Assembly: GCF_004798935.1 (NCBI RefSeq)
Contig: NZ_RAHT01000010.1
Span: forward strand, 1-64,000
Origin: Ningiella ruwaisensis
GTDB lineage: Bacteria > Pseudomonadota > Gammaproteobacteria > Enterobacterales > Alteromonadaceae
DNA length: 64,000 nt
Direction of reading: 5' to 3'
A model generated the notes under the pieces. The model ran no database searches and was not told the origin of the DNA. It was given only the letters and a program-made list of their open reading frames with translations. Of this stretch, positions 10,161 to 20,541 are shown piece by piece (position 1 is the first letter of the stretch; each line of letters opens with the position of its first letter). The position numbers were made by a program, and so were the translations under genes.

Positions 10161-10358
10161 ATGCAACTATTAACTACTCACCACATAAAACATATTAGTG
10201 GAGCTGCGACTAGCATTGCGATTTCAGCGAAAACATTCGCAGATCACAGCACTGACTCACAGTTTAACAAATACACTGAGCGTTCAGTATTTGAACAACC
10301 GGTTATTCGCTTTTACACCGATGACACTATAAGCAACGTAAGCAACTTCGCGCTGTAG
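10161..10358 (+). CDS. Small peptide with a double-glycine-like (bacteriocin-type) leader
   Basis: 65 residues from the ATG at 10161, which has AAGGA nine bases upstream. An in-frame start at 10044 is possible but lacks such a site. The N-terminus MQLLTTHHIKHISGA fits the leader pattern L-T-x3-I-x2-(V/I)-S-G-(G/A) of class II bacteriocins and related secreted peptides, with cleavage expected after GA. The following 50 residues have no cysteines. No peptidase-containing ABC exporter or immunity gene lies nearby, so export would depend on a gene elsewhere. Confidence 0.5.
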   Translation: MQLLTTHHIKHISGAATSIAISAKTFADHSTDSQFNKYTERSVFEQPVIRFYTDDTISNVSNFAL

Positions 10359-10390
10359 CTCTGCGCAAAAGCACAATTAGCCAACGTTGC

Positions 10391-11128
10391 TTATCTTAGC
10401 TGTCGAACAGCTTCAAATAAGCAAATACCGCTGGCAACAGAGACATTTAAGCTTGAAACGGAGCCTGCCATGGGTAATTTAACGAGCTCATCGCAGGTTT
10501 CACGCGTTAACCTTCGCATACCTTTGCCTTCAGCTCCCATCACAATTGCCAGTGACTTGGGTAATTTGCAATCATAAATTAACTGCTCTGCCTCCCCTGC
10601 TGTGCCTATCACCCAAACGCCTTTTTCCTGCATATGTTTAAGCGCCCGCGACAAGTTAGTGACTTGAATAAGCGGTACCGTTTCTGCTGCACCAGCAGCC
10701 ACCTTTCGTACCACCGGTGTTACAGAAGCTGAATTGTCTTTAGGGACAACCAGCGCATGGGCTCCTGCCGCATCGGCGTTTCGTAAGCACGCGCCTAAAT
10801 TATGCGGATCGGTTACCCCATCTAACACCAATATAAAAGGTGATTCTTCATTATTCAGTATTACATCCAAGTCATCATCATTGAGTGTTCGTGCTGCTTT
10901 GGCTCTCGCCATTACGCCCTGGTGTTGTTCGCCATTACTTTTATCATCCAGGGTCTTTTTATGCGTAAACTGCACGGATATTCCCTGCTTTCGCGCACTA
11001 TTGACCAATTGGTTCATTCTATCGTCGCTTCGACCTTTTGCGACAAGAATCTCTAAAATACGCTGGGGCTCTTTTTCTAACACCGCTTGAACAGAATGAA
11101 TGCCATAAAGCCAATCTTGTTGCGCCAC
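10391..11128 (-). CDS. rlmB: 23S rRNA (guanosine-2'-O)-methyltransferase RlmB
   Basis: 245 residues, SpoU/TrmH family. RlmB methylates the ribose of G2251 in 23S rRNA. The N-terminal L30e-like substrate-binding domain starts [18 protein letters not shown]. The knotted catalytic domain carries motif 1 ([17 protein letters not shown]), motif 2 ([13 protein letters not shown]) and motif 3 ([17 protein letters not shown]). It follows rnr by 9 bp on the same strand, the usual rnr-rlmB pair. Confidence 0.96.
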   Translation of the reverse strand: MAQQDWLYGIHSVQAVLEKEPQRILEILVAKGRSDDRMNQLVNSARKQGISVQFTHKKTLDDKSNGEQHQGVMARAKAARTLNDDDLDVILNNEESPFILVLDGVTDPHNLGACLRNADAAGAHALVVPKDNSASVTPVVRKVAAGAAETVPLIQVTNLSRALKHMQEKGVWVIGTAGEAEQLIYDCKLPKSLAIVMGAEGKGMRRLTRETCDELVKLPMAGSVSSLNVSVASGICLFEAVRQLR

Positions 11129-11137
11129 TTAATACTC

Positions 11138-13528
11138 CTATCGTTTTGGTTTATTGCGCGATGATTTTGTTCGCTTTGAGGAGGGTCCCGCCTTTCGCTT
11201 ACCAGCTCGACTCCTACTGGATTTGTTTGACTTGGCCTTTGTCGTTTCTTTGTCTTTTGCAGAAGACTGGTTTGCGCTTGCTACGTCTTTAGCGTCTGAA
11301 TTCTTGCCTTTGCTGCTGCGCTTTTTCCCTGCTTTTAGCTTACGAGAAATTGCGGGTAAGCCATCTAAAACAAGATCAATCTTTCTCTCGTCTAGATTAA
11401 CGGCCGCGACTTTCACTTTCAAAGGATCGCCCAAACGATAAGTAAGACCATAGCTTTCTCCCACTAAACATTGCTTAACTTCATCGTAATGATAATAGTC
11501 TGACGCCAGAGAAGTGATGTGGACCAATCCGTCAATATGGTAATCTGACAGACGAACAAACAGTCCAAAATTTGTTACCGAGGCAACAACGCCGTCAAAG
11601 ACGTCTCCAACATGTTCTTGCATGAACTCACATTTTAGCCAGTCAGCGACATCTCGGGTGGCGTCATCTGCTCTTCTTTCTGTGGAAGAGCATTGCTCAC
11701 CTAACTGACTGACTTCTTCTTCGGTATAATACTTTGCGCCTTTGCACAATTTATTACCGTTAAGCTTGTTGATAATGGCTTTTATAACGCGATGAACCAC
11801 AAGGTCTGGGTAGCGACGTATGGGCGAGGTAAAATGTGCGTATGCATCGAGTGCCAATCCAAAATGACCAATATTATTGCCGTCATAAACCGCTTGTTTC
11901 ATCGAACGTAAAAGCATGGTTTGAATCAATTCTTTATCCAAACGATGGGCCGTTTTATTAATCACTTTTGTAAAATCATGAGGTGTAGGCGTTTCATGAG
12001 CACCAAATTCAACACCTATCTCGCGCAAATAATTTCTAAACGTTAACAGTCGGTCTTCGTCAGGTTTATCATGCACTCGAAATAGCGCTTCGGCCTGATG
12101 CTTTTCAATAAACTTGGCGGCACACACATTCGCCATAATCATGCATTCTTCGATTATCTTATGAGCGTCATTTCGCACCAAAGGCACAATATCTTCAATT
12201 TTTCGCTGTGCGTTGAATACAAATTTTGTTTCTTGTGTTTCAAATTCAATTGCCCCTCGTCCCGCTCTGGCTTTTTTCAACGCGCCAAACAGTTCATAAA
12301 GCGCATGTAAATCCCCAACTCGATCTCGATATCGCTTGATGAGCTTTTCATCGCCCTGCAGAATACTCCACACCTTATTATAGGTAAGGCGCGCGTGTGA
12401 GCGCATCATTGCTTCATAAAACTGATAACTTTCCAGTTTTCCCTGCGCATCGATTGTCATTTCGCAGACCATGCACAATCTGTCTACTTCCGGATTTAAA
12501 GAACACAATCCGTTAGAAAGCACCTCGGGTAACATCGGAATCACTTTTTCTGGAAAATACACTGAGTTTCCGCGTTTAAGAGCTTCTGTATCCAAGGCGG
12601 TTCCCGGGCGAACGTATGAACTGACATCTGCAATTGCTACCCACAGCTGCCAGCCACCTGTTTCAATCGCCTGACAATAAACAGCATCATCAAAATCTCT
12701 GGCATCTTCTCCATCTATTGTCACCAAAGGTAAGAGTCGTAAATCTATACGGCCTTTTTTTGCATCCTCTGGTACTTCTTCATCTAAATTCTCAACCGAT
12801 TTCAGCACGCCTTGCGGCCATTGATGAGGTATATCAAAATTGCGCAGAGCGGTTTCAATTTCCATACCAGGCGCCATATGCTCGCCAAGCACTTCAACAA
12901 TTTTACCAATCGCCGATAAATTGCGCCGAGGACGCTGTACAATTTCAACAACTACCACATTGCCTTGCTTCGCGCCCTGATCATCTTCTTGTGGAATGAT
13001 AATTTCATGGTTAATACGGTTATCATCTGGAATGACCATGCCTACGCCGTGCTCGGTATAAAAGCGTCCGACCAAAGGCTCCTTTCGAGGCTCGACTACC
13101 CGATTGACTCTAAATTCTGTTCGCCCTCTGCGATCTTGTCCGGCAAGTGTACCTTCAACAACATCGTCATGTATTAAGGTATTCATTTGATGAATGGGTA
13201 TGAAGTAGTCTTTTTCAGTTAAAGAGTGCTTCAAAAAGCCAAAACCATCTCTGTGACCAATCACTCTCCCTTTTACTAGCTCGGCTTGTTTTTGCACTTC
13301 ATATTTTTTATTGCGGTTAAAAGCAATTTGTCCCTCTCGCTCCATTGCCCGGAGCCGACGCTGAATGCCGATTCGACTCTCTTCATCTTCAGCGTTAACG
13401 ATATGGCAAATATCCAAAAAGGACAGGGGATGTCCTTTCTCTTTTAATATACTTAACAGATATTCTCGACTGGCGACGGGATTATCATATTTTTCTTGTT
13501 CACGCGCAAAATGCGGGTCTTTACTCAT
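11138..13528 (-). CDS. rnr: Ribonuclease R
   Basis: 796 residues. A processive 3'-5' exoribonuclease able to degrade structured RNA. In order: an N-terminal helix-turn-helix-like domain, cold-shock domains (about 85-230), the RNB catalytic domain with the metal-binding LVTIDGEDARDFDDAVYC block near 275, an S1 domain near 645-725, and a Lys/Ser/Arg-rich tail of about 70 residues as in E. coli RNase R. It is transcribed with rlmB. Confidence 0.97.
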   Translation of the reverse strand: MSKDPHFAREQEKYDNPVASREYLLSILKEKGHPLSFLDICHIVNAEDEESRIGIQRRLRAMEREGQIAFNRNKKYEVQKQAELVKGRVIGHRDGFGFLKHSLTEKDYFIPIHQMNTLIHDDVVEGTLAGQDRRGRTEFRVNRVVEPRKEPLVGRFYTEHGVGMVIPDDNRINHEIIIPQEDDQGAKQGNVVVVEIVQRPRRNLSAIGKIVEVLGEHMAPGMEIETALRNFDIPHQWPQGVLKSVENLDEEVPEDAKKGRIDLRLLPLVTIDGEDARDFDDAVYCQAIETGGWQLWVAIADVSSYVRPGTALDTEALKRGNSVYFPEKVIPMLPEVLSNGLCSLNPEVDRLCMVCEMTIDAQGKLESYQFYEAMMRSHARLTYNKVWSILQGDEKLIKRYRDRVGDLHALYELFGALKKARAGRGAIEFETQETKFVFNAQRKIEDIVPLVRNDAHKIIEECMIMANVCAAKFIEKHQAEALFRVHDKPDEDRLLTFRNYLREIGVEFGAHETPTPHDFTKVINKTAHRLDKELIQTMLLRSMKQAVYDGNNIGHFGLALDAYAHFTSPIRRYPDLVVHRVIKAIINKLNGNKLCKGAKYYTEEEVSQLGEQCSSTERRADDATRDVADWLKCEFMQEHVGDVFDGVVASVTNFGLFVRLSDYHIDGLVHITSLASDYYHYDEVKQCLVGESYGLTYRLGDPLKVKVAAVNLDERKIDLVLDGLPAISRKLKAGKKRSSKGKNSDAKDVASANQSSAKDKETTKAKSNKSSRSRAGKRKAGPSSKRTKSSRNKPKR

Positions 13529-13642
13529 TCAATAATTTCAGTTTGTTTTGTTAATTCAGGCTCTAGTATAGCATTAGTTGTGGTGTCAATAATGGATTTA
13601 TCAATCCCCTGTGATCTGGACTATCAATTAATCACTGGCACA

Positions 13643-14191
13643 TCAATTCAGCCACTGACGCTTTGTTGAAAAATGCGAGCTCAAAAAAGCCATTTGATCA
13701 CTTAAAATTTTGCGGTTCATAAGGAAAAAGCGCTCATATATATTCGGCACAAAGGGTACTGCCAGTAATTTCATATTTGCTTCTTCAGGTGTACGAGCGC
13801 CTTTTGCATGATTACAACGCTTACATGCTGTAGCAGAATTCATCCAGCCATTTTTGCCCCCTCTTGAGCGCGGAATGATATGGTCCCGAGTCAGTTGATG
13901 GGTTGAAAATACATCACCGCAATATAGGCAGGTGTTATTGTCTCTTCTAAACAAATAGCGGTTGCTTAACGAAATTTTTCCCATGTCTTGAGTGATTTTA
14001 CCCTCACAGGCAATTATTGTGCTTAATTCGAGCTTACTTTGCTCACCAAGCCTATTCCAGCCGCCTCTCAGAATAAGTTTATCTTCACCCAATTCGAATA
14101 ACACTTTCTCCTGCACGTAGCATTTCGCAGCTTCTTCTTTACTTATCCATGTCTGCGGCATCCCTGATTTATTCAGACGTAATATCAACAT
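13643..14191 (-). CDS. HNH endonuclease family protein
   Basis: 182 residues. A complete HNH nuclease motif lies in the second half: Cys88-x2-Cys91, Asp103-His104 (TRDHIIPRSRGG), Asn118, and Cys123-x2-Cys126 followed by Asn127-His128. The cysteines hold a structural zinc and His104 is the expected general base. The N-terminal 80 residues resemble the beta-rich part of a widespread family of free-standing chromosomal HNH proteins whose role is not established. No methylase or restriction partner is nearby, so a restriction role is not supported. Confidence 0.85.
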   Translation of the reverse strand: MLILRLNKSGMPQTWISKEEAAKCYVQEKVLFELGEDKLILRGGWNRLGEQSKLELSTIIACEGKITQDMGKISLSNRYLFRRDNNTCLYCGDVFSTHQLTRDHIIPRSRGGKNGWMNSATACKRCNHAKGARTPEEANMKLLAVPFVPNIYERFFLMNRKILSDQMAFLSSHFSTKRQWLN

Positions 14192-14421
14192 GAGCGCACC
14201 CTTTTATTGTTTTAATATCAATTGAAAAACATGTCTTATCTAAACTTGTTTTGAGCAAGATAAATAAGTTTAGCTGATTGATATTTAACCAATATGACAG
14301 TGTTTTAGTGATGCGATCAAGCTTTTTTGTGATTTAAGCCAGATTAAAAAGATGCTTGTTGGAATTCAGTGTACGCACACAGTTACAGACCCTATGAAAA
14401 CGGGCTAATGATAGACACGCT

Positions 14422-15069
14422 CTAATCTAAAAGCGGACGTCGAGCGCTTCTTACGGCTCGAGGATGCATCAAATACTCGAGCTCGCGCATATAAACCGCT
14501 ATCTTTTGGTGCATAGAATCGTCACTGGTAACAGCGTTATAGAGCCAATGATACAAATCTTCAAAATCATATGGACTTCCATAGCCGTCTATAAAGAGTT
14601 CAGCCAATTGAATTTGCGCGTTTAAATTTCCCAGCGCAGATGCTTCGCGCAAATATAAAACTGCGCGCTTTTTATCTTCCTGCACCAATATACCCTTAGC
14701 ATGGTAGCGACCCAATTGCTCGAGGGCTGCGGCTAAACCTTGATTAGCGGCTTCTCGCATGTAAAAAATCCCTTGTACAGGGTCTTCATCAACACAAACG
14801 CCCCAGGCCAACATGTCTCCCCATAAAAACTGGTAAGCAGGCACTCGCATAATGTCAGCGCGGGCTTCAATGTCTTGAACCAACTGGCAACGATCTTCAA
14901 CTACGCGATTTAAATGCGAATTTTGATTGATCATTTTTATTAATTCATCTTGAGAATAAAGCTGTACTGCCTCTAGTTGTTTGGAATAAGCAGGGCTAAG
15001 CAATATTAGGCTGCTAAACACCATTAGTATGCTCAATAAGCTACTTGCAACACGGAAACATTTATTCAT
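14422..15069 (-). CDS. Exported Sel1-like repeat protein
   Basis: 215 residues. A signal peptide occupies about residues 1-30 (hydrophobic SSLLSILMVFSSLILLSPA). Residues about 75-180 hold Sel1-type (TPR-related) repeats with the A-x2-G-x6-LG-x-Y/L pattern, for example EAANQGLAAALEQLGRYHA and EASALGNLNAQIQLAELF. Such repeats mediate protein-protein contacts in the periplasm or at membranes. No partner can be named; it is divergent from ubiD. Confidence 0.8.
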   Translation of the reverse strand: MNKCFRVASSLLSILMVFSSLILLSPAYSKQLEAVQLYSQDELIKMINQNSHLNRVVEDRCQLVQDIEARADIMRVPAYQFLWGDMLAWGVCVDEDPVQGIFYMREAANQGLAAALEQLGRYHAKGILVQEDKKRAVLYLREASALGNLNAQIQLAELFIDGYGSPYDFEDLYHWLYNAVTSDDSMHQKIAVYMRELEYLMHPRAVRSARRPLLD

Positions 15070-15296
15070 CGAATTCTAACCTGGGTTACCATGACTAATA
15101 GGATGTATTCGATTTATCGGCCAGCCAGTGAAATAATTGAGCGAAAAGACAAAGAGGCTCTAATCGCATATGGAAGTTTTGCTGTAGTATATTACTGTAA
15201 ACATCAATGACTAGGGTCTGTTGATTTTTGCTTTGTAGAATCGACTCACTCAAGTGGAGCTGGATTACTTGCGCTATAACTCAAATTTGGACATTC

Positions 15297-16772
15297 ATGA
15301 AGTATAAAGATTTAAGAGATTTTATTGAGCAACTAGAGAATCAAGGCGAGCTCAAACGCGTATCAATGCCAATTGACACTGACCTTGAAATGACCGAAAT
15401 CGCAGATCGAACTCTTAGAGCGGGCGGTCCTGCAATTTTATTTGAAAATCCGAAAGGCAGTAATATACCAGTGCTTGCGAACCTATTTGGAACACCACAG
15501 CGCGTTGCGATGGGAATGGGTCAGGAATCAGTAGAGGCCTTGCGTGAAGTTGGCAAGCTCTTGGCGTTTTTAAAAGAGCCCGAGCCCCCAAAAGGTCTTA
15601 AAGACTTGATGAGTAAGATACCCGTTTTCAAGCAGGTATTGAATATGCCAGCAAAAGAGGTAAGAAAAGCGCCATGCCAGGAAATTGTACTCACTGGTGA
15701 AGAGGTTGATTTGTCAATGTTACCCGTTCAGCGTTGCTGGCCAGGAGATGCCGCGCCGCTCATTACGTGGGGGCTCACGGTAACCCGAGGACCGCATAAG
15801 AAGCGTCAGAATCTGGGAATTTATCGACAGCAGGTGTTAGGAAAGAACAAGTTGATCATGCGCTGGTTATCCCATCGTGGGGGTGCTCTGGATTTTAAAG
15901 AGTGGTGTCAGACACATCCCAATGAGCCCTATCCGGTGTCAGTGGCGCTTGGTGCCGACCCAGCTACAATCCTTGGCGCAGTTACACCTGTACCTGATAC
16001 CTTATCTGAGTACGCGTTTGCAGGCTTACTACGCGGGGATAAAACCGAAGTCGTAAAGTGCTTATCGAATGATTTGCAAGTGCCAGCAAGTGCTGAAATA
16101 GTGTTGGAAGGTTACATCGCACAAGATGAGGTAGCAGACGAGGGACCTTATGGCGACCACACAGGTTATTATAATGAAGTAGACAGCTTTCCCGTGTTTA
16201 CCGTCACCCATATCACCCATCGAAAAAATCCGATTTATCACAGCACATATACTGGCCGCCCACCTGATGAGCCTGCAATACTTGGTGTTGCACTCAACGA
16301 GGTCTTTGTACCAATTTTACAGAAACAGTTTCCTGAAATCGTTGACTTTTATTTACCCCCTGAAGGCTGCTCATACCGCATGGCTATTGTGACAATGAAA
16401 AAACAATACCCGGGGCATGCTAAACGCGTGATGATGGGAGTATGGTCATTCTTACGTCAATTTATGTATACCAAATTCGTGATAGTATGTGACGATGACG
16501 TTAATGCAAGAGACTGGAACGATGTGATATGGGCAATAACAACACGCATGGATCCAGCTCGAGATACCACTATGATTGAAAATACCCCAATTGACTATTT
16601 AGACTTTGCTTCTCCAGTTTCTGGACTTGGTTCTAAGATGGGCTTAGACGCAACCAATAAATTGCTGGGCGAAACTGATAGGGAATGGGGTACACCCATT
16701 GTAATGGATGAGAGCGTAAAACAAAAAATAGATGATATTTGGGACGAATTGGGACTATTAAAAAAACAGTAA
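15297..16772 (+). CDS. ubiD: 4-hydroxy-3-polyprenylbenzoate decarboxylase UbiD
   Basis: 491 residues from the ATG at 15297 ([20 protein letters not shown]), which matches the family start; a start at 15228 would add 23 unrelated residues. UbiD removes the carboxyl group in ubiquinone biosynthesis using prenylated FMN made by UbiX. The N-terminal domain, the central YRMQVLG-like segment (here [15 protein letters not shown]) and the [13 protein letters not shown] metal/cofactor block are present. It is followed 52 bp later by a flavin reductase, the common ubiD-fre pair. Confidence 0.96.
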   Translation: MKYKDLRDFIEQLENQGELKRVSMPIDTDLEMTEIADRTLRAGGPAILFENPKGSNIPVLANLFGTPQRVAMGMGQESVEALREVGKLLAFLKEPEPPKGLKDLMSKIPVFKQVLNMPAKEVRKAPCQEIVLTGEEVDLSMLPVQRCWPGDAAPLITWGLTVTRGPHKKRQNLGIYRQQVLGKNKLIMRWLSHRGGALDFKEWCQTHPNEPYPVSVALGADPATILGAVTPVPDTLSEYAFAGLLRGDKTEVVKCLSNDLQVPASAEIVLEGYIAQDEVADEGPYGDHTGYYNEVDSFPVFTVTHITHRKNPIYHSTYTGRPPDEPAILGVALNEVFVPILQKQFPEIVDFYLPPEGCSYRMAIVTMKKQYPGHAKRVMMGVWSFLRQFMYTKFVIVCDDDVNARDWNDVIWAITTRMDPARDTTMIENTPIDYLDFASPVSGLGSKMGLDATNKLLGETDREWGTPIVMDESVKQKIDDIWDELGLLKKQ

Positions 16773-16824
16773 AACCCCCATATAAGGTCGTCACTTAACA
16801 ATATACAACACACCTAGGAAAGGC

Positions 16825-17520
16825 ATGACACTGACTAAAGCTGAATTGGTAAGTAAAGAATCACTTACCCCATATGTTTTTAAAGTAATTCTTAAACCCG
16901 AAAAAGAAATTGAATTTAAAGCCGGCCAATATTTGCAAGTAGTGATGGGTGAAAACGATAAGCGCCCCTTCTCAATCGCTAATATACCATCTCAAAATGA
17001 GCTATTGGAATTGCATATTGGTGCAACACCTGAAAACCCTTACGCATTTGAAGTCATGCAACGACTTGAAAATGAAAAGTGTTTGGAAGTGGAAGTAGCT
17101 CTTGGTAATGCGTATCGTCAAGATAACGAGCTTGAGGCTATTTTGATTGCGGGCGGAACGGGTTATTCTTACACAAAATCCATTCTTCTTGACATGTTAT
17201 ACCAAGAGCCTACCCGAAAAGTTACCCTCTTTTGGGGAGGGAAATCAATTCACGACTTATATGAGGCTGATGCATTACAAACTCTCGCTAATCAACATGC
17301 GAATTTCACTTTTGTACCGGTAGTTGAAAGCGAAAGCGATGATTACCAAGGAAGTATTGGCATTGTACATCGTATAGCTATGGAACACATAGACGATTTT
17401 ACAAATAAGCAGGTGTATGTCGCAGGGCGTTTTGAAATGGCAAAAGTGGTAAAAGAAGACTTGCTCCCCTTGGGCCTTGCACCTGAAAATTTAATTGGAG
17501 ATGCATTCGCTTTTGTTTAA
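16825..17520 (+). CDS. fre: NAD(P)H-flavin reductase
   Basis: 231 residues. Fre reduces free flavins with NAD(P)H. The flavin-binding RPFSIANIPSQ motif lies near 48-58 and the nucleotide-binding IAGGTGYSYTKSILL near 108. Length and order match E. coli Fre. It probably shares a transcript with ubiD, and reduced FMN from such an enzyme could serve the UbiX/UbiD cofactor route (inference). Confidence 0.93.
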   Translation: MTLTKAELVSKESLTPYVFKVILKPEKEIEFKAGQYLQVVMGENDKRPFSIANIPSQNELLELHIGATPENPYAFEVMQRLENEKCLEVEVALGNAYRQDNELEAILIAGGTGYSYTKSILLDMLYQEPTRKVTLFWGGKSIHDLYEADALQTLANQHANFTFVPVVESESDDYQGSIGIVHRIAMEHIDDFTNKQVYVAGRFEMAKVVKEDLLPLGLAPENLIGDAFAFV

Positions 17521-17700
17521 TAGCAGTAGTGAAGACGGCTTTGAAAGCCCTTACGGTTTTCCAAATGCCGCCCGCGCATTTGGCGAATACTCGCAAGACA
17601 CTAATCTTTTTCACTGGATGCAACGTTTTAAGTGGGTGTGCAAAAACTGAATGCACAAAATCGGAGTTCGGCTTGGCAATGCTTGGTAGCAACACGATAG

Positions 17701-17717
17701 GTGCGTAACTTACGCAC
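17701..17717. promoter_or_regulatory. Perfect palindrome upstream of the solute-binding-like gene, possible operator
   Basis: GTGCGTAA-C-TTACGCAC, two perfect eight-base arms around one base, ends 28 bp before the start of the gene at 17746. It is not followed by a T run on the plus strand, so an operator is more likely than a terminator. The binding protein is unknown. Confidence 0.4.
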
Positions 17718-17745
17718 AAAAAACAAATGATGTATGAGGTTGTGA

Positions 17746-18588
17746 ATGAAAAAAAGCGTAAGTAATTTGAGCAGTCGCTTAAATGGTACCAGTGGTATTC
17801 AAGGTGTTAGAAAAAGCCTTGTTTGCTTGATCTTATTTATCTTAAGTGTTGTTTTTCCAAGTCAGGCCTTGTCTGAGAATGTTCGTTTAGTTGGAAATAA
17901 AGTAGAGACCTTTATTAATGACAGAGGGCAAGCTTCCCGACTCACTGATCTTGTATCTGCTGCGCTTGGAGAAATGCCTCATACCATTACCGCCACAACA
18001 CAAGCTTGGTCGGGCTCTGGATTACGCAACGGCCAATTTGATGGTTATATCGATCATTATTCGCTAAATCAGCCAAAACAAAACTATGTGTATTCAGAGC
18101 CATACGTACAAGTTCAGTTGCATGTTGCGTCCACTTATGCAGACGCAAAAGAGATTTCTCGCCTCGATCAGCTTTATCGCGAACGGGTTGGATTAGAGAC
18201 TCGTTTTGCCAATACAGATTTAGTTCGTTCTGAGCGCTCCGTTAATTGGGCTCGTACGCAAGATTTTTTCGGGAACATCGAACAACTTGCCGAACAGCGC
18301 GTTGATTACATAATGGCTGACAAGATAATGCTTGAGGAAATGAATAAGCTCTTGATTTCAATCGACCAAGAGCCGCTGTATATTTCTGAACAAGCCATTT
18401 ATATCGTTGATATAAGCTTAGGTATGCGCTCTGCATTTGCTGAAGCAAACTCAGTCATTAAGGCATTTAATGAAGGTATCAATAAGCTTAAAACTGATAA
18501 CGAATTTAATGAAATCTATATACCAGATGCAAGCGCAGAGAGCACCTTGGACGATGCGCTTTACCAGGGAATATTAAAGCGCTGGTAG
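17746..18588 (+). CDS. Periplasmic solute-binding-like protein (SBP family 3 type)
   Basis: 280 residues. The start at 17746 (MKKSVSNLSS) gives an N-terminal extension before the hydrophobic signal segment at about 24-40 and cleavage near SQALS. The rest resembles two-lobed amino-acid-type solute-binding proteins: an N-lobe with WSGSGLRNGQFDGYID and a C-terminal region ending LKTDNEFNEIYIPD. No ABC permease or ATPase genes adjoin it, so it may be an orphan binding or sensory protein. The ligand is unknown. Confidence 0.65.
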   Translation: MKKSVSNLSSRLNGTSGIQGVRKSLVCLILFILSVVFPSQALSENVRLVGNKVETFINDRGQASRLTDLVSAALGEMPHTITATTQAWSGSGLRNGQFDGYIDHYSLNQPKQNYVYSEPYVQVQLHVASTYADAKEISRLDQLYRERVGLETRFANTDLVRSERSVNWARTQDFFGNIEQLAEQRVDYIMADKIMLEEMNKLLISIDQEPLYISEQAIYIVDISLGMRSAFAEANSVIKAFNEGINKLKTDNEFNEIYIPDASAESTLDDALYQGILKRW

Positions 18589-18671
18589 TCTGGTTCAGCG
18601 TTTTTTTTCAAATAAGAAATTTATTGCTGACAATGTCGGTCTAGTTACTGAAAGTATCAAAGGTCTACCGA

Positions 18672-19130
18672 ATGTCATTTATAAATAAAGCACTTTTAGT
18701 ATTCGCGATAGCTACGCTTATATTCTTTGGCAACCGCGCTTTTCAATCTTATCTCGGTAATCAGGCGCAATCTCAACTTGCGTTTGAAATTTACGATTTA
18801 AAAAACGGATTGGAGCGTGCCGCTGAAACACAAAAACCGATTATTGCAGATTATTCAGCTTTCTGGTGTCCAAGTTGCCGAAAACTCGACGAGCAAGTAT
18901 TTGCAAATGACAAGGTCGCTGATTTAATCAAACAACATTTTATTTTCGTGAGTATCGACCACGATTCTCAAACCGGTCATAACTTCGCAAAGCAACATGA
19001 GTTGGTCGGGTTTCCAAGAGTGTTAATTTTGTCGCACGAGTCGCAAAAAATCACCGAATTACCGCTGAGCTTTGACCCAGATCAGTATTATCGCAACTTG
19101 CAACGCGTTTTACTGGCGCAGTCTGAATAA
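18672..19130 (+). CDS. Membrane-anchored thioredoxin-like protein
   Basis: 152 residues. A single hydrophobic segment at about 6-20 anchors or exports it. The thioredoxin fold follows with the redox motif CPSC (SAFWCPSCRKLD) near 66-69 and the cis-proline segment VGFPRVLIL. The layout resembles the C-terminal domain of DsbD, so a periplasmic thiol-disulfide reductase role is likely. It lies 83 bp after the solute-binding-like gene. Confidence 0.8.
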   Translation: MSFINKALLVFAIATLIFFGNRAFQSYLGNQAQSQLAFEIYDLKNGLERAAETQKPIIADYSAFWCPSCRKLDEQVFANDKVADLIKQHFIFVSIDHDSQTGHNFAKQHELVGFPRVLILSHESQKITELPLSFDPDQYYRNLQRVLLAQSE

Positions 19131-19180
19131 ACAACCTAGCATAATATCACAGCATGATTACGCTATGCTGGTAAACCTCG

Positions 19181-19235
19181 AGAGACCTTTGCTCATGACC
19201 GTGCCCTCATGAATGTCATTGGTCTCTTTTTTTAT
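19181..19235 (+). terminator. Probable Rho-independent terminator
   Basis: AGAGACC and GGTCTCT form a stem around a 33-base region that has its own CATGA/TCATG pairing, followed by a T run. It lies after the thioredoxin-like gene and before the convergent acyl-CoA dehydrogenase. Confidence 0.5.
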
Positions 19236-19244
19236 CTGATCCAA

Positions 19245-20426
19245 TTAAAAAAACGCTTGAAGCCCTGTTTGCGCTCTTCCTAAAATCAAGCCATGAATGT
19301 CGTAAGTTCCTTCATAGGTGTTGACCGTTTCCAGGTTAATCATATGTCGGATAATGTGGTATTCATCACTGATGCCGTTACCACCATGCATATCACGGGC
19401 TTTTCGAGCAATATCAAGCGCCTTGCCGCAATTATTGCGCTTTATCAGAGATATCATCGCAGGATCCATTCGCCCCTCATCAATCAGGCGCCCCACTCGT
19501 AAGGAACCTTGCAAGCCCAAACTAATTTCGGTTTGCATATCTGCGAGCTTGGTTTGAAACAACTGCGTCTGTGCAAGCGGACGATTGAATTGCTTCCTAT
19601 CAAGACCATACTGCCTCGCCTGATGCCAGCAAAATTCTGCTGCTCCCATCACCCCCCAAGATATGCCGTACCTGGCCATATTTAAACAACTAAAAGGGCC
19701 TTTCAGTCCACTTACATTCGGCAACATTTGTGAATCGGGCACCTCAATGTCTTGCATGACAATCTCACCGGTAATTGATGCTTTTAGTGACTGCTTAGTT
19801 GTTATTTCAGGCGTAGCTAAACCTTTATAATTTCGCTCAAGAATAAAGCCTCGGATTTCACCGCTTTGTTCGCCCGCATTGGCCAGTTTTGCCCACACCA
19901 CAAATACATCCGCAATCGGTGAATTAGTGATCCACATTTTAGTGCCATTTAAACGATAACCGGTCGCGGTTTTAGTCGCAGTACTTTTCATCGCAGCCGG
20001 ATCTGAGCCGGCATCAGGCTCAGTTAGACCAAAACAACCTATTAATTCTCCACTCGCCAGTTTAGGTAAATACCTCGACTTTTGCTCTTCACTTCCAAAT
20101 TGATGAATGGGATGCATAACCAAGGAGGATTGCACACTCATTGCGCTACGGTAGCCACTGTCAACACGTTCAATTTCTCGGGCAATTAAACCATAAGCAA
20201 CATAGCTTACCCCCGAACAACCGTAATCATTTAATGTGGCTCCAAGCAGGCCAGCTTCACCCATTTTGCGCATAATTCCGACATCAAAATGCCCTTCTCT
20301 GTTCGCCTTAAGAATCCCCGGCATCAGCTCAGTTTGGGCAAAATCTCGCGCACTTTTCGCAATCAGTCTTTCGTCTTCATCTAATTGATCGTTTAATAGA
20401 AAAATATCCTGCCAATGACTTAACAT
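19245..20426 (-). CDS. gcdH: Acyl-CoA dehydrogenase, probable glutaryl-CoA dehydrogenase
   Basis: 393 residues, the normal length. Converts glutaryl-CoA to crotonyl-CoA in lysine/tryptophan breakdown. The FAD-binding [20 protein letters not shown] signature, the [20 protein letters not shown] region and the catalytic glutamate in [12 protein letters not shown] near the C-terminus fit the GcdH branch better than short-chain enzymes. It is a single gene, with no CoA-transferase beside it. Confidence 0.85.
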   Translation of the reverse strand: MLSHWQDIFLLNDQLDEDERLIAKSARDFAQTELMPGILKANREGHFDVGIMRKMGEAGLLGATLNDYGCSGVSYVAYGLIAREIERVDSGYRSAMSVQSSLVMHPIHQFGSEEQKSRYLPKLASGELIGCFGLTEPDAGSDPAAMKSTATKTATGYRLNGTKMWITNSPIADVFVVWAKLANAGEQSGEIRGFILERNYKGLATPEITTKQSLKASITGEIVMQDIEVPDSQMLPNVSGLKGPFSCLNMARYGISWGVMGAAEFCWHQARQYGLDRKQFNRPLAQTQLFQTKLADMQTEISLGLQGSLRVGRLIDEGRMDPAMISLIKRNNCGKALDIARKARDMHGGNGISDEYHIIRHMINLETVNTYEGTYDIHGLILGRAQTGLQAFF

Positions 20427-20541
20427 AGAAATCCTGCATACTAGAAAATGAATGGAAGGCGATAATAAAGAATCACCTTGAAGTTGTCATGCAAGCGGCT
20501 TGATTTAGCTCAACAAGACACTACGTTGAGGTTAATAAACT

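Noticed and set aside
13643..14191. Restriction system based on the HNH protein
   Set aside because: There is no methylase, specificity or helicase gene nearby; similar proteins are common single genes.
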